Source: Sisyra terminalis (taxonomy: Eukaryota; Arthropoda; Insecta; Neuroptera; Sisyridae). From it: 64,000 nt of DNA. The DNA lies in the NCBI GenBank assembly GCA_958496175.1, contig OY292279.1, positions 14,198,001 through 14,262,000 on the forward strand, given 5' to 3'. Shown in pieces: positions 34,376-48,272 of the stretch. The notes under the pieces were generated by a model. The model made no database searches and was not told the origin of the DNA. It was given only the letters and a program-made list of their open reading frames with translations. How positions within the stretch are numbered: the first letter of the stretch is position 1; the number at the start of each line of letters is the position of its first letter. The position numbers were made by a program, and so were the translations under genes.

Positions 34376-37300
34376 TAAAATCTATGACATAATTTAGAAT
34401 TTATTACTTTTGGTTGGCATAAATTGCAAGTTTAACAAATATATTATATATTTGTCTGGTTAAATTTCTGTTAACCCTTATTTAATAGTGGGTACCTCAT
34501 TTTTTTCGCCTCTTCCATAAAATGATTTTATTTTTATTTGTGTTCAAAAATTTGCATTTACTGTACATTAGGTTATCAAATTAGACCAAAATTTCTCAGT
34601 AGACAATTTTTTTTGCCTTATTTTCACAAAAATCACATATGACACTAACTCATACACAGAAAAATCTTTTTAAACTTTTCCACATAAACGTTCAATTGTA
34701 ACCACGTTTAACCATCGCATTTTGTATAAAAATAACAATAAATTTCACAAAATTTGCGTACAAATACCGATGAACATACCGAGCTCGTCGATCTTGACGG
34801 AAAAAACTTGAAAAACTAAAAATTCTATTCGGCAAACCCGTGTTTGTGACATAAAAACCGGGATCGAGTCAAAAAAAATTGTCAAAAAACTTTCTCTTTC
34901 TACCCATATACCACCGCTTTCGGCTGGAATGAGGGATGGCATTGTATTATATTTTTTTCTCTAAAAGAATGAAAAAAAGAGAAATTCTCAATACTTCTTG
35001 GCAATTTGAATATTTTTATGTAATAGACACTTTTTTCTTTCCAATGTACAGAAATATATTTCTGTGACCCCCCGGAATTGTTCGTTTTATGTCAATTTTT
35101 TGCCCAAAAACTGTCGTATGTTTTGTATTTAATATTTTTATTGTATTGCGTAAATTTATGGGACGTTTCAAGGTAAAAAGGCATTTTTTTATCTCTAACT
35201 TTCACTTGACTAGGTTTCGATTTTTGCCAGAATGCCTCTAAATGACCCCCTACTATTCCCGAAAAAAAATCTCTAAATTAAGTTGTCACTGTCATCATTT
35301 CATTAGTGCGTGATCATTAGAGTAGTTAAGTTCGAAATTAATTTGGTGTTAGTGAAAAATTTTCAAGGGTAAGTTTGGAAAATTTTTCTTTTGACTAGAC
35401 TAGTCGGTAGACGAAAAGCTCGTATATCACAGCGAGGTTTATTAGGGGTTGAACATACAGGAATGGATGCGAGGGTATCATTATTTGCTGGAAGCAAAGT
35501 CCAATGAAATCGCCACTCAATCCATAGACATTATCTTTGGCCACATCGATTCCCCTAGCGTCGGTCCAGTTGTAGGGAATCTATCCCTTGGGAAAGCTCC
35601 TCGGAACAGATTTCCGGCCTCGCAAGTCGTTATCAGATATTTCTCTGCCAAACTTTGCTGTCTGATTTTCCTATTCTTTTATTGAGAGAATTTTTTGAAA
35701 AATTTCAATTTACTGATTAGTAATTTCGTTCATATTGTAACCGATGTTTTTGTTCCGCCCGTTTGGTGTTCTATCCTCAAATCTCCATTTTCTCCCCTGG
35801 TCGAATCTACAGTTTCCTTACGTTGAACGTAAATGATTTAATGTTTTATAAGAAACCCAGAGATTAGTTAGTGGAAGAGGAATAAAAACGGGAAAAAATC
35901 TCAAACTCATTTAATCAAATTACTGATGCAGATTTAATTAGGAATTTTGTAAATAAATCAAATCCTCCCTCGACACACTAATTCAACGAATTCTTAATCA
36001 CTTCGAACGGTTCATCCATGTTATTCAGTTTAATTTCGAATAATTCATATTCATGAAATACAAGAAATTTGGGAAGATAATAATTTTTGATAAATTTAAA
36101 TTTACAAACACGGCCAGGATAATTTATTTTATTCTAACAAGATCGTGTATTTTCCGTCAGATGGAAAATTCTCAAACTCAACAAGACATGTTGTATGGGG
36201 TTGGGACGAGATGAGAGCACTTTATAAAATGTAAAGTTGTCGGTTGGGAAAAGGAAAACATTTCTATTTCACAAGTATAGTTGAGATGATGGGACGAGTT
36301 GGGCGACGATGGAAAGTGCGATGGCGGCCTAGGGGATGAAAATGGAAAATGCAGTGGAACGACTGGCGAGGGGGTGCGTTAACAACGAAAATGTGTTGAA
36401 ATCAGTGTCCGGAACCCGTTAATTGCTAAAAGCTTTCAACATCACCTACTTAGAAATAAATCAAATGTGATGCTTACAATACACATACTTTTTGAAAAGT
36501 TTCAGCTTTTCTTTTCGTAGAAATAAAACTAAATTGAATAAATGGAATCGAGTCATGCGGATTTTTAATGCAAACTATTTTTCAAAAAAATAACAGTTGG
36601 CATTTAACTTTCAATGCACTTAAAAGCTCATAACATCAGTATTTACATAATAGGACTTTTTTTTCAAAATTTGAAGAAAATTACTGGTATTCACAAAAAA
36701 TAGTAACATTAGAGAAGATTACTAACATTGGTGACCCGGAGAAAAAACACTTTTGCGAAGAATTAACTTTGTTAAATGAAAATTATTTACTCTTGAACTT
36801 TTATTGAATACCTGAAGCTTGGAAAACATCGCCAAACCCGGAGGCTCCAGGTCAAAATACTTATGTAGGTAACCCTAACCATTTTTCTTTAAAATCTCAA
36901 AATTAATATTATCATTTTAAATAAAACAAATTTTTTCTTACTTTTTCCCAGTAAAGATTCCTCAGTTAAAAAAAATCGATCATCTCTTACCTGAAACAAA
37001 AAAGTAAAATAAATTATTACCTGTGCCAATAAATACATAAATTAACGAATAATTTGGAGAGGAATAACTATAAATATAATATTTTGCATTTACGAAACCT
37101 TGGACTGCCACATTGTTTCTGTCCCCCCTAACATTAAATTTTATTAAGTGTCGACAAACCGAATTTTTTCACTCTAATTAATTATTATTCAAATTCAAAT
37201 CAAACGTATGTAAGTGGACGGTAATAATTCAAATGATTATACCGTACAAGTTTTGAATTGGCGGGAATTTCAAATATTCACCTCTACAACCACAACAAAA

Positions 37301-37599
37301 CGCACATGCATATCCACACACGCACTTTATAATTTTATACTTCCACTCTTATCAGAAATCTCATTCATATGCAAATAATATTTTAAAATGCCTTACAGTG
37401 TGGAAGAAATATAGGGTTTCAAATATAAAATATGGTAATTTTTAAGGGTGTATTAATACAGTTATAAAATTATATGTTTCATATATCAACTGAATATTTT
37501 CCTTTTTTAAATATTAATAAATCATAAGTAAAGCATATTTAAATATTTCTTAATAATTTTATTTGCAATTCTCAACAATATTTCAATACATTTAAAAGG
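34376..37599. other. Spacer with GC-richer blocks near 35400-35680 and 36170-36420
   Basis: The first block carries a 78-codon ORF without a known domain; the second is G-rich with GATGGCGGCC-like sequence. No gene recognised. The remainder is AT-rich. Confidence 0.45.
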
Positions 37600-37810
37600 A
37601 AGGCTAATCCCTCTAGCGGTTAATCTTGAAATCTATCCGGGAATATAAATGGCGGATAGCATCCCGAATATCCCTCGGGCGCTTGCCAGACTAGAGACAT
37701 CTGTGAAATTAAATGGCAAACAGCATCCGAAAGCTCGATCTGAGTTTCACGCCAATGGCTGTAGAGTGCGTTTTGTTGTGTCCTTTTTACCGGTGACGCC
37801 AACCCGGATT
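37600..37810 (-). promoter_or_regulatory. GC-richer block with repeated GCCAT motifs
   Basis: On the minus strand an imperfect direct repeat occurs: GGATGCTGTTTGCCATTTAA, and then GGATGCTATCCGCCATTTAT. With a third site (AGCCATTGG) this gives three GCCAT cores in about 110 bp. GCCAT is the core of the Pleiohomeotic/YY1 site found in Polycomb response elements. A 60-codon ORF is open across the block but unrecognisable. The regulatory role is inference. Confidence 0.3.
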
Positions 37811-38399
37811 TAAAACCAATACTTTTGTCTCTAGAATTTTAAGAGGAGATTTTTTGGATGTCGTAAAAAATAAAACGAAGATTTATGGACCACCCAAGGC
37901 GATTATTGGGATTCAGTATTATACATTCTTCTTTAGCACTAGCTATTATAACAATCGAGATGTTCCCTGGGTTTTAATTAGCCTCTGATTTAATTAGCAG
38001 CTTTGTTTGTGTCAAAATCGCATTGGTGAATTGTAAATTGTTATAAATAATTAATGATTTGTTAAAATATTCTTAAGATGTTTCGAAAGATGTTTAAGGA
38101 ATTGTGCGTAAGTTTGATAGATTTGGAAGTATAAAACCGATCTAATTCATTGGACCTGAACGTAAAAGAATTGGAGATTTACGGGGTAAAATTTTTATAT
38201 TTATTTATAGACTGAATCTTTAAATTGAATATAAACCTTGAATGATGCAGGTTTGCTTGTTTTTTGTTTGTTTTTAATTCAAATAAGAAATACAAGGTGT
38301 TGACAAAAATGTGCACCCTCGTCTCCAACTCCTGTTTTACGAACATTAATTTCCATAAATGTTGATTTATAGCATTGGAGTCTGATTACAAAAACACAT

Positions 38400-38790
38400 A
38401 TTCATGGTTTGTTAATTTTTCTCTTGTAATCTCCATCCAACTTATATGAGAGCCTCGTTTTAGCATCTCTTAATCCCGACTACGTCATCCCTTGTCGTTT
38501 GTGTGTATTAAAGCTCGCGGTTTTATTAATATTATATGAAATGTGTGCTTTTCTCTTGGCTCGTTTTTTTTTTTTGGGTGCTCTTTTCTTTATTTTGTAC
38601 GACCGTCACGGCGGCTTCCTTTGCCGGTCCCGGGTCTGAACCCAATCCCCTCGGTTGGACGTTCGTTCTGAAGTTCTCTTTTCTTCGGCTGAATTATGAT
38701 GTCATAACTCACCCAATCGCTGCCGGCAACAAAACCACCCCTCGTTTGCCTCGACATGTCTGTATTTGTAACAGTGTGTAGAAAACCACC
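38400..38790. other. GC-richer block
   Basis: Richer in G and C than the flanks. Contains TGATGTCA, one base from a CRE, at about 38698, and a short ORF described separately. Possible regulatory DNA or an exon. Confidence 0.35.
38536..38781 (+). other. Candidate small secreted-protein ORF
   Basis: An 81-codon ORF starting MKCVLFSWLVFFFWVLFSLF and continuing CTTVTAASFAGPG has a textbook signal-peptide layout: a basic residue, a long hydrophobic core, and small residues (A-A-S) near position 27. The rest has two cysteines close to the C-terminus and no known domain. T-rich DNA readily encodes Phe/Leu runs, so the signal could be accidental. No homologue recognised. Confidence 0.2.
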
Positions 38791-39839
38791 CTTTCAAAAT
38801 CTAACTAAATTGTTAAAAAAGCCTTTGTTTCTATTTTCGAAAAAAATAAATGGCTTCGACCAATAAGACTCATGGTGAAATGTCGGTAAAAAAACGTCTC
38901 TAAAAAGAAGTTCTACTTACACCAACAAACTTTAAAGTAGTTTTGAAAATTATTATTTCAAAAATTTAGTGAGGGTTGAAATATTCCAACTTAATATATA
39001 TAGACACGTAAATCCATGAAAGTTCATAACGCGGAGTGTACCATACATTAAAACCATAATTTTATGATAAAATCAAAATATAAGAACAAGAAGAAAACAA
39101 ATTATCTAAATGATTGATTTGGAATAAAACTTTGGAATCATAAAATTAAAATTCTATACAAATCTGCCACCTTATAATTTAAAACCGGTAGAAATCGACT
39201 TTCTCCAAAAGGCCCTCCCATAACTCCATGAGGTCAAACATTAACAACGAATTCGCCAATCGTTTTTGTCATTTTAAATTTTATGTATGTACTTTTGTAT
39301 TGAAATTATATTTGTAGTGTTATTCACCATTTTCAAAAAAAAAAACTATTTAAAGAAAAGATATGTACTATTATTGTACTATTATTTTTATCATGGTAGA
39401 ATGCTACTTGGCACTACTTCCTTGGCCACATTGTACTCTTGGTAGATAGAGACGAACTAAACAAGAGGAAGGAAGATGAAATGAGAAAAAATGATATTTA
39501 TTCGGATAATAGAAGCACTTATATAGAATGCGTTTAAAATTAATAAGAGTAAAATATCAAAGCTTATACCTACATAATGCAATATAACCTTTACTATATA
39601 TGAGATGAGCCGGGCTTTTCTATTTATCTTTCTTTCATATCTTCTTTAATTGATCTCTCTATCTATTTTTCTGTAGTGTAACATCCTACCTAAATTTCCC
39701 AAACTAGATCCCCAAAACTTTGCCTAAAAAATTAGCCAACTTAAGCAAAGAATTTCGCTAAGTTAGGATGATTGTACATTACTACTACCACCAAAATTAT
39801 CCAATTATCAAGATTATAGTCTTAACAATCAGGTGTTCT
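38791..39839. other. AT-rich spacer
   Basis: Nothing recognised. Confidence 0.55.
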
Positions 39840-40653
39840 GGAAAATAAATTGTTTTTTTCAATTTTAAATCATCATTTAATTAGCTTCAATAAAATCAAC
39901 GTTTTGACATCTAGTGTTCAAATTTTCAATGCCAAAACAGTAAAAATCAATTGATTACTAAGGAAATCGTCAGAAAATTACATTTGAGCCTCACGTAATC
40001 TTAGTAAATTTTGTGATCATTAAAATAAATAGAAATCCAATGAATAACTTTTGATGATTATAGTGGATATGACAATATCACTCCTTTGATTTATTAGCTT
40101 TTTTTCAGGGCTTTTCTTCTGCAGAGGAGTCTAACATTACCGTGTTGTAGCATAGAATTTTCTCTGATATCAATTCTTGGGCAATTTTGAATATTTGGTT
40201 GGTCGACCAAGATTGATTAGAAATATTTGACAACTTTTCGACTTTCTGACATACATTGACCCCATTTCCTTCCTTAAATTCTAGTTGGTATTATTTTTTT
40301 CTTTCTTCGTTGGTACAAGTTAGAGAAATGTATATAATCGAATTTGAACTTAAAAAAACTCATTTGGCATTAATGAATATCTAATGCACTTGGATAAACA
40401 TTGAAAATGTTATTAATAATAACTTTGCGTTGTTACCTTGTGAAATTCGAAGAGCATGTATGCTAAATTTGTATTCCTTCGGATTTTGGTCTTACCATTT
40501 CAATAAATATTTTGGAATAAGAAAATATTGTGTAATTTTTATAATTTATAAGTCACTTTAATCATAAAATGTCTTAAGTACAACTTTGGGATAACTTATA
40601 AGCAGATAAACGGCAATTCAATGACTATAGGCTTAAAAACGAAACTACTTTCC
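39840..40653. mobile_element. Short TIR element, copy 2, with about 400 bp of extra internal sequence
   Basis: Ends GGAAAATAAATTGTTTTTTT and, inward from the right, GGAAAGTAGTTTCG. It shares long stretches with copy 1 at 32192-32669 in the same orientation. Between about 40135 and 40550 lies sequence that copy 1 lacks. That segment shows no ORF or clear transposon ends, so insertion here and deletion in copy 1 are equally possible. Confidence 0.65.
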
Positions 40654-43600
40654 GTTATCTACACCTAATTCATATGTATATATAAACTTAAACAATATTT
40701 CTAACATTATTAACTTTTTTGAACGCTTGTATATTGTTAACGATAATGTCTTTTATTTTTGAGAAGAACAAATTTTGATAGTCTTAAATTTTCAAAATCT
40801 GACGTATTATGTATTTTTTTAATCTATTTATAATCTCTAGTTCATACCAATAGAAAGAATTTTGAACAAATCTTTCCAATCGGATAATTATTTCATGTTC
40901 ATTGCACTTTTTGCAAAATTCATGTTAAGAAGAGATTGAAAGATACATGTTGAGAAACTCTGCTATAATTTGGATTAAGGCTTTAAAATATGGTCAAGGG
41001 TGGGAACAAAACGAGCTATTAGCCACAGAATCCTAAAATATTTCCTATTATGTAAAGAAATGATGGCCGACACGTCCAGGTCAAAAAGTTAAGTATTAGG
41101 TTTTCAAGATGTCTTAATTCTTCAATATTCTGGTCCACGCTGATAAATTTTAAAATAAGGAATAGAACTAAAAATGGTAACTGACTTATTAAAAATTCAA
41201 AAACTAAAGTTTTCAAGTCGTTTCACACATAAATATAGCCCTTTTTGGATTTGTACACGTAGATTGGAAAAAAATGTGTACGTGTCGGCATCGAAAACGT
41301 TTCTTTTAAAAATCTGCTAATTTTTCTTGTGTTATTCTGATTTTTTTTGATAAAAAAGTTAATTAAAAGTGGAAACCAGACGTAACAATCAATCACTTAA
41401 GAAACAATTGTCGCCCGGCATGGTTTTTTCTCGATTGTTGGAACTTTTTATTGTATTTCCCATCCTGAACGCCTAGCGCATAGTAGCGAAATTACAATCA
41501 AATTATGGTTGTGTTAAGTTTTTTCTAGTCCGTCCATAAAAACGTTTTTCCTCTACCACCAACAGAGTGATTTAATACCATAACCAACAATAAGCTCGTT
41601 ATAAAGTATTCCAGTCATTTGCAACCAATAAAATTTTTTTACCACGCACATGACATTGACGACATACCCTTGAAAATAAAGGGAGTTAAAACAATTGTCC
41701 AAGTGTCTCAAAGAAATCCAACCGAGAGAGACAGCCGCCAAGAAATTATCTTAAAGCATGAATACAAAATCATCATATATCCTTGAAAATATGATTATGA
41801 TTAATTCATAGTTGAAAATTGTTAATTTCGAATTGTATGTGGGTGGCAAAATTTGCCACACGTTCAGCATTCAGTCACGTATGACCCTCGAAATTTTCAC
41901 AATTAATTGTGTTAACTCGTGTTAGACTTTTTCTTTGTACTTAGAGGAACTTAAGACAATTTTTTCTTTAAAGAAGGTGTGCGACAGAGTTGTGCGTAAA
42001 AAATTATGACACCCAAAACCTTGCCAGGCCCATACGCAACTTTCCATTCATGGAAAGAATTTTTGATTGATGAATAAGATTAGATTTCATGAACGATTAT
42101 TCCACTTTACCATAATTATACGTATGCCAAAAATGTTTAAAAATCCCTTTAAGCAATTAACAGTTAAGAAATTAAATTGGCATAAATATTTCGCATCAAA
42201 AAAAAAAAAATTCTCATGTTAAAACCTTCTGCTTCCAATAGGTATATAGCCTTTAATTCACAAGGAAATCATTAAACTGGAATAGATATTGTTATTTTGT
42301 GAATAAAAAACAAAACTATGGACTTATAACTTGAAATTAAATGTCAATTTTAACTGAAATTTATAAAAATGGTAGTAGTTTACATTCGTAAAGGATAATT
42401 GGGAAAACAAATATAGTTCAGTTGCAAAACGAAAGATCAATAATATAATTTTTTAAAAAATAGTTAACCATTTTCAAGTAATACGCTAGACTTGCCTAAA
42501 AATTTTCATTTGCAAACACGTATCAACAGTTTAACACGGGACACTTAAACACGGACGATTAATCAGTCAAGCTATATTTTAACATTAAGCTGCATGATTA
42601 AACTCTCTGTAAATCTTAGGGCCAAGTTTTTTCAATTATAAGTGTGAACTTAGAAACTATAAACGGCTTGAAAAGATATTGTATGGTTAACTGTCCTAGT
42701 ATAAGTAGATGCTTAGTTGTCACGTGCTTTGGTAAAACCGGATTTATATTAATCAAATATAAGACTAAAGTATGACTTCTCTGTATATTTATATACAAAA
42801 AAATATTAAAATTTTCATCAAATCAAAAAATATTTTGGATTAAAATTAAAAGGATAAAATATATGATTTTATTCTGTAAAAATTAAAAAATTAATTAAAA
42901 ACGGAAAATTACACTAAGCATTGTAAATTAGGAATATTGCTTATAGATCATACAGCTAATATTAAGAAATATTCCATTTATGTATTTTTATATCAATCAA
43001 GAACTAAAAATTTGATATTTACCAGCCATTAATTATTATCATATAGAGAATGTTTCAGAAGTAATAGGCAAATGAAAAGGAATTAGTAGGGGATGGAAAT
43101 CGGAGAACAAAATTTTCTGCATACTTTTACATGTAGCCCTCTAATACAAACAAATAAAGGGATGTTTAAACGAAAAGAAGTATAATAAGGGCTTATGGAT
43201 TCCAACTTTTAAAATACAAAGGTTCATTCTATTTAATTTAAGTATTAATTTGATTGGTTACTTTATTAAAGCAATAAACACATTAAGAATGTGTTTTAAG
43301 TGGAAATACATTAAAAGATTGTTGGTCTTAAATTTTCATCTCCCATGACCTTTTCCGAGCGTATAAGTAATTGGTGAAGATCAGGTATTCTTGCATGCCG
43401 CTTTTTGCGAAATATGATTTTTATTTTCCTTCTTAATTTTTAATGTAGGTAACGCAGAATTCTGTTATTGTTTATGTGATAGGTACAATTTTAAAAGCAT
43501 TGACTAATAATTTGTTTTTGGAACTATAGATTAAAACTACTTTCTGTGATTTGATTTTCAATAGAAATTACTGAAAAAATTTTTGGAGTCCTTGATATCT

Positions 43601-44799
43601 TAATTTTTTCTAATTTTACTTTATTTGAAGTTTTACTTCAAGATGGACAGTTATAGTGCTTGTAAATCCTTAAAAAATGTTTTTAGACCAAACTTATACA
43701 ACACAAAAGAATAGAAATTAATAAAGATTATTTATCTTATTATTAAAAAAGAAGATAAGAAAGGTGGATTATTAATTAGCATTGGTTAATATCTCTTATG
43801 ATTCAGTCTTCAAAAGGAGGTAGGTAATACTACGAATTTTCTTTGTTTATCCTGTTTTACCTTTACCTGAAGATATTAAAATATATTTACATATTTTTTT
43901 TTTGCTAAAAATAAATGTTAAAAAAAATATTAATCATCTCAAAAATTATAAGAGTGAAAAAAAGAAATTTTTCTCAAAAAAAAAACATAGAGTTTTAACT
44001 TGATTTCCAGTTCATAAATAAATTTGCAAGTTATAGGTTGAATAATATCACTCAAATATTATGACTAATACTAGAAACTATTTCGATTGAGATTATTTTC
44101 AAGGTTCAAATATCTATACGTAGCTAAAGATACAATCATATCAAAAATTATATCTAATAGGAAATCATTATTATTAGATTACAAGTTTATATTTTAATTA
44201 ATATTCATAGCAAAAAAAATATTTGTTGACTTTTTTCAATAGATAAGATTAAAATCTTTTACTCATTGTATTTACGAATAATTTGGGAAGAAAGATATCA
44301 AGTACTGATAAAGATTAAAGAGGACAAATTACGTTTTATTTTTTATTATTGAGTAAGGACTAAGAAGCCTACGCCGTTGATAGTACCTACCCTTTACTCT
44401 TTTAGTTAATATTCCAAAAGACTCACCATATTTAAGACATGAAGCCCAAGATTTCAATCAAACGATAACCACACAAATTGTACGTGATTCAAAAATAAAT
44501 TTCGGTAAGATGAAACAAACGAACTTTACATTTTCATAATTATTTACTAATAGAATTGGAGCCGAAAAGAAAAATTAATTAATATTTTGTTTTCAATTCG
44601 ATCGATAAGTTTTCCCCGAAATTGTGGGGATCTCAATTAAATTTTTGTAAATGCAGGTCACAATTTGTTGATGCCTCGCATTGGTTGGTGGGAGAATATA
44701 ATTACATAATAGCGTTTATGATTTACACGCGATACGAAAAGAATTCGTGAGGAAATGAGTCAGAATTAGTAATTATATGTTATTTTATGAAGCAACTGG
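40654..44799. other. AT-rich DNA without recognised genes
   Basis: Short ORFs only (60-65 codons). No transposon ends or RNA genes seen. Confidence 0.55.
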
Positions 44800-44940
44800 G
44801 AAACCGGTGTTGGAGAGAACCCAGCCATGGGTCATTCCGTCCGAGAAACCCAGCAGGGGTTGAGCTCAGGCTTGTCAGCTGTCAAAGCCGCTTTGCGACC
44901 ATTGGTCATCGTATTCATTTCGAAATTGACCTCCATCACT
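44800..44940. other. Small GC-richer block
   Basis: A 62-codon ORF (44827-45015) begins here, MGHSVRETQQGLSSGLSAV, but continues into AT-rich low-complexity sequence. Not recognisable; possible regulatory DNA. Confidence 0.3.
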
Positions 44941-47900
44941 GGTTCCATTTGCTATTTTAACAAAACGACATTATTGATTTTCTACCATTTTTCTATGTAC
45001 TTCCTTTTACTATAAGTACACAGTACAACATTGCAATCGTGAAATTTTTCAATTTTGAAGTTTCAGTGGAAAGTCAGGAAAATGTTGTTATTCCTCAAAC
45101 TAAATATAGAAATCACTAACTAATTAACTACTAATTAACTAATTCACAAAATGATACAAATTTTCAAATTGTTTGATTGAATTTTAAAATATTTTCCATG
45201 CCCTAAGAAAATTTACTTCCCAATAAAAAAGCTCACTTATTATTTGATATTGAAGAGAACTTACTTCTAAATCGTATTAAAGATAATTACATGGAATAAA
45301 TGTTTGCTTTTACGATAGAGAAGGTAATCTACCAATATGCTGGTCCGATTTTATAATAATATTTTCTGTCATTATATATAATTTTTATATAATATTTATA
45401 AAATATATAATATTTTCTGTCATTCATAAAACGTTTAATTTTTCCCGAATGCAATAGGCTCCATGTCATATGCTACAGTTCAAGCTTTGTTTAAAATGTA
45501 TTACTTATATTAATTTCCAGGCTTCTTTAGTTTCAATAATTTAGGGGTTGTAGGGTTATAAAAATATAAGAATTTATTTCCGTAAAATGTCTTTTAAGTA
45601 CTCTCAAATCGAATTCCGAAGATACGAATTCTCATTAACCTATTCTTACCTCAGCGATTTCAAAGGATTCAAAATGCGGGGCATAAGAAAATCCGAATAA
45701 AGTTTATCAAAACATACTTTAATAATGAAAATTGGTAATCTAAGTTCACTTCCTACAAAAAAGATACTAGAGGTTTACAGTTATTTTGCTATAAAAACAA
45801 TAATCGGAAAATTAACATCACTAACAACTTATCAATTAAATAATGAAGCCGTTTATAATAAAAGTAACTTAATTTCAATTCATTTAAAAAACTAAATATT
45901 TAATAATAACTTTTGATGGTTTGATTTACATTCTCTTAATTTAAAAAAACATATAATTTGAGAACTATCTTTAAAATAGACTTACACCACTTTCAAAATT
46001 AATATTTTTATTAGTGAATAGTTCAACTAATTGTTATTGTATAACGGAAGTATGGATTTTATAGCTGAAAATTGGATTAGAAATATTGTAAGTTTTCGAC
46101 TCAAAGATGTTGAAATATAGATCTACTATTAAAATTTTCATTTATTATATTTTTTTAGTAAGTTATCTTTTTTCAAATATCTAGAGCTTAAAGTGGTAAA
46201 TTTATTTAATTTCTTAGTAAAGAATGAAAACTTATATGCAAGAGACTTTACATAGGCTGGTTAGTTATAAAGTACCGTTTTCCCAATTAGACTATGAGTC
46301 GTTTAGCACATGCGCAATTAATGGTTTTTCAACAAAATCTTAACTCATGACTGTTTATGTAGTACTAAAGGACATTATACAGTAATATTTGACGAAAGGA
46401 GGAAAATAATATATTTCTTAGTTCAATGTTTAGGATATTTTTTACTGAATGTAATAATCTTTCGTCAAATAAATGGTGGAGGAAAAAGTTTTATACCACT
46501 GATACAATATTTGAAAATCTAGCGAAAACATCCATTTCATTAACTGCCTCCATTTTGAATAGTTTTATACTTAATTCTCTAATCTTCGTATTGCCAAAGA
46601 TCTACGATTTCAACTGTAGTACAATCTTGATACCCAGAAGAATGATTTAATAGTACATATAAGTAATTAGACTATAGAGAAAAAAAATAACGTAAATACA
46701 ACTTGTAGTTTTCAAAATATTCAGTCTAAATTATATAGTTTTTCGATTAATAGAATGATAACTACCTAATTGAAAAAATTTGCAAGTTAATAACAATATA
46801 TACTTTACATTGACTTGCACTATATTGCTTTACAATGGTTAGCTTTTAAGTTTTATAAGGTTTTCTGAACAATAATAAGTTGTAAACATGATACAAACTT
46901 TTAAGGGATGATTATGTTTAAAAGTAAACATAATTAGAGATTGGCAGATTGAAAGCTTTTCTTTATGAAAGTTATAACTATAAAAGCTCTGTGCATATTT
47001 CCCCCCACGTGTTTGACCTGATTTGTACGTGAATTAGTTGAAGCCGTGTTCGTGTTTAGCAATAAATTTTCTATTAGTAACAAAAAGAATCTTTGTTGAA
47101 ATTATCTAACATTTTCAATATTTTAATTGAAATATAAATGAGATTTTTAATAATAGCTCTATTAGCTTGATAAGTTTTCATGATAGTTGACAATATCAAT
47201 ATTAAAATTATTAGAGTTGCTTCTGATAATTGGCTTGTCATTTTATCATTAGTCCTTGAAGAAACTTCCTCAAAAAAGTAAATTGGTGAAACAACCTTCA
47301 AAAAATGTGCCTCGTGTGTTCTAGATTTAAGAAAAAAAAACACAGTTTCAAATCGAAGGTCTTTTATAATTTTTTTAAATGGTCTTTCTATTCATCTCTC
47401 AATAATTATGCTAGAATTTTTCGAAAAGAAATTGAAAATGGCAAGGCCGAGAGAACTATAATTTGGGCCCTACAAATAACAAAACAGAACTGCATAAATC
47501 ATAAATTTTTTGACAATGCACGTTTATGAATTTCCGACCTTTTCTGTGGCAATAATTTAGATTTGATGTTGTTTAGGTTTACAAATTTTTTTTCGTCTAC
47601 ACTTTTTTGTAGTAGACTGCTGAAAAAAAATCATATGTTCCGTCTGAGGAGGTCAATAAATTATTATCAACAAGTTCATTTATTTAGTAGATATTTGGAG
47701 TTGGATAAGAATTTATTGCTGTGTCTTGGAGTTGATTTTATTTTTAGCGAGGTTCCTTCTTTTTGTTGGGAAAATCATAGAAACAATTCCGTACTTTGGC
47801 ATTTCTTGTGCAGGGAAAAGTAAATAACCTATTTTTGTACGATTTTACGCAACAGTAATTTTCTTTCCGACTTTACACAAAACGCTAATAATTCACTTTA

Positions 47901-48260
47901 AAGCAGAGGGCGCTTGGTACATCTATTATAATCGGTGGTAAATTCTACATCCCCTAAATAAAAGTTGGATTTTAACTTTTCCAATTTCTTATGACAAAAA
48001 AATCAGATGTTGAATCACATAACCATCTTGTATTACAATGCAATTTATTGCACTCCAGACCGGATTAAAGATTTCCAAATTTGAGAACTGATTTTTTTTT
48101 TGTAAAACAAACCGTAGATAATATTTAATGATATCAGTTATAAAATTTTCTCAAAATTTATTTTTTACTTTAGATAAATGTTCCCGTAACTGTAAACAGT
48201 TTCATTGAAATAAAAACTGTTACGTACTGATACAGCATCTAAATTTTCTTTAGAATTATT
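44941..48260. other. AT-rich DNA without recognised genes
   Basis: ORFs of 74-89 codons at 46426-46650, 47074-47343, 47305-47529 and 47563-47823 have low-complexity or unrecognised products. A 16-bp direct repeat (AATATTTTCTGTCATT at 45358-45373 and 45409-45424) flanks an AT-rich palindromic stretch. Confidence 0.5.
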
Positions 48261-48272
48261 CTCTGATCTAAT
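48261..48272. repeat. Left 12-bp target-site duplication
   Basis: CTCTGATCTAAT, matching CTCTGTTCTAAT at 48666-48677 with one mismatch. Confidence 0.65.

Noticed and set aside
36729..36737. TGGTGACCC, a tRNA-Trp-type primer-binding site of Gypsy elements
   Set aside because: Only nine to ten bases match and no LTR end or gag follows; chance is likely.
45358..45424. 16-bp direct repeat around an AT palindrome as a target-site duplication
   Set aside because: The 35-bp interior is simple AT sequence without transposon features; replication slippage is a simpler explanation.
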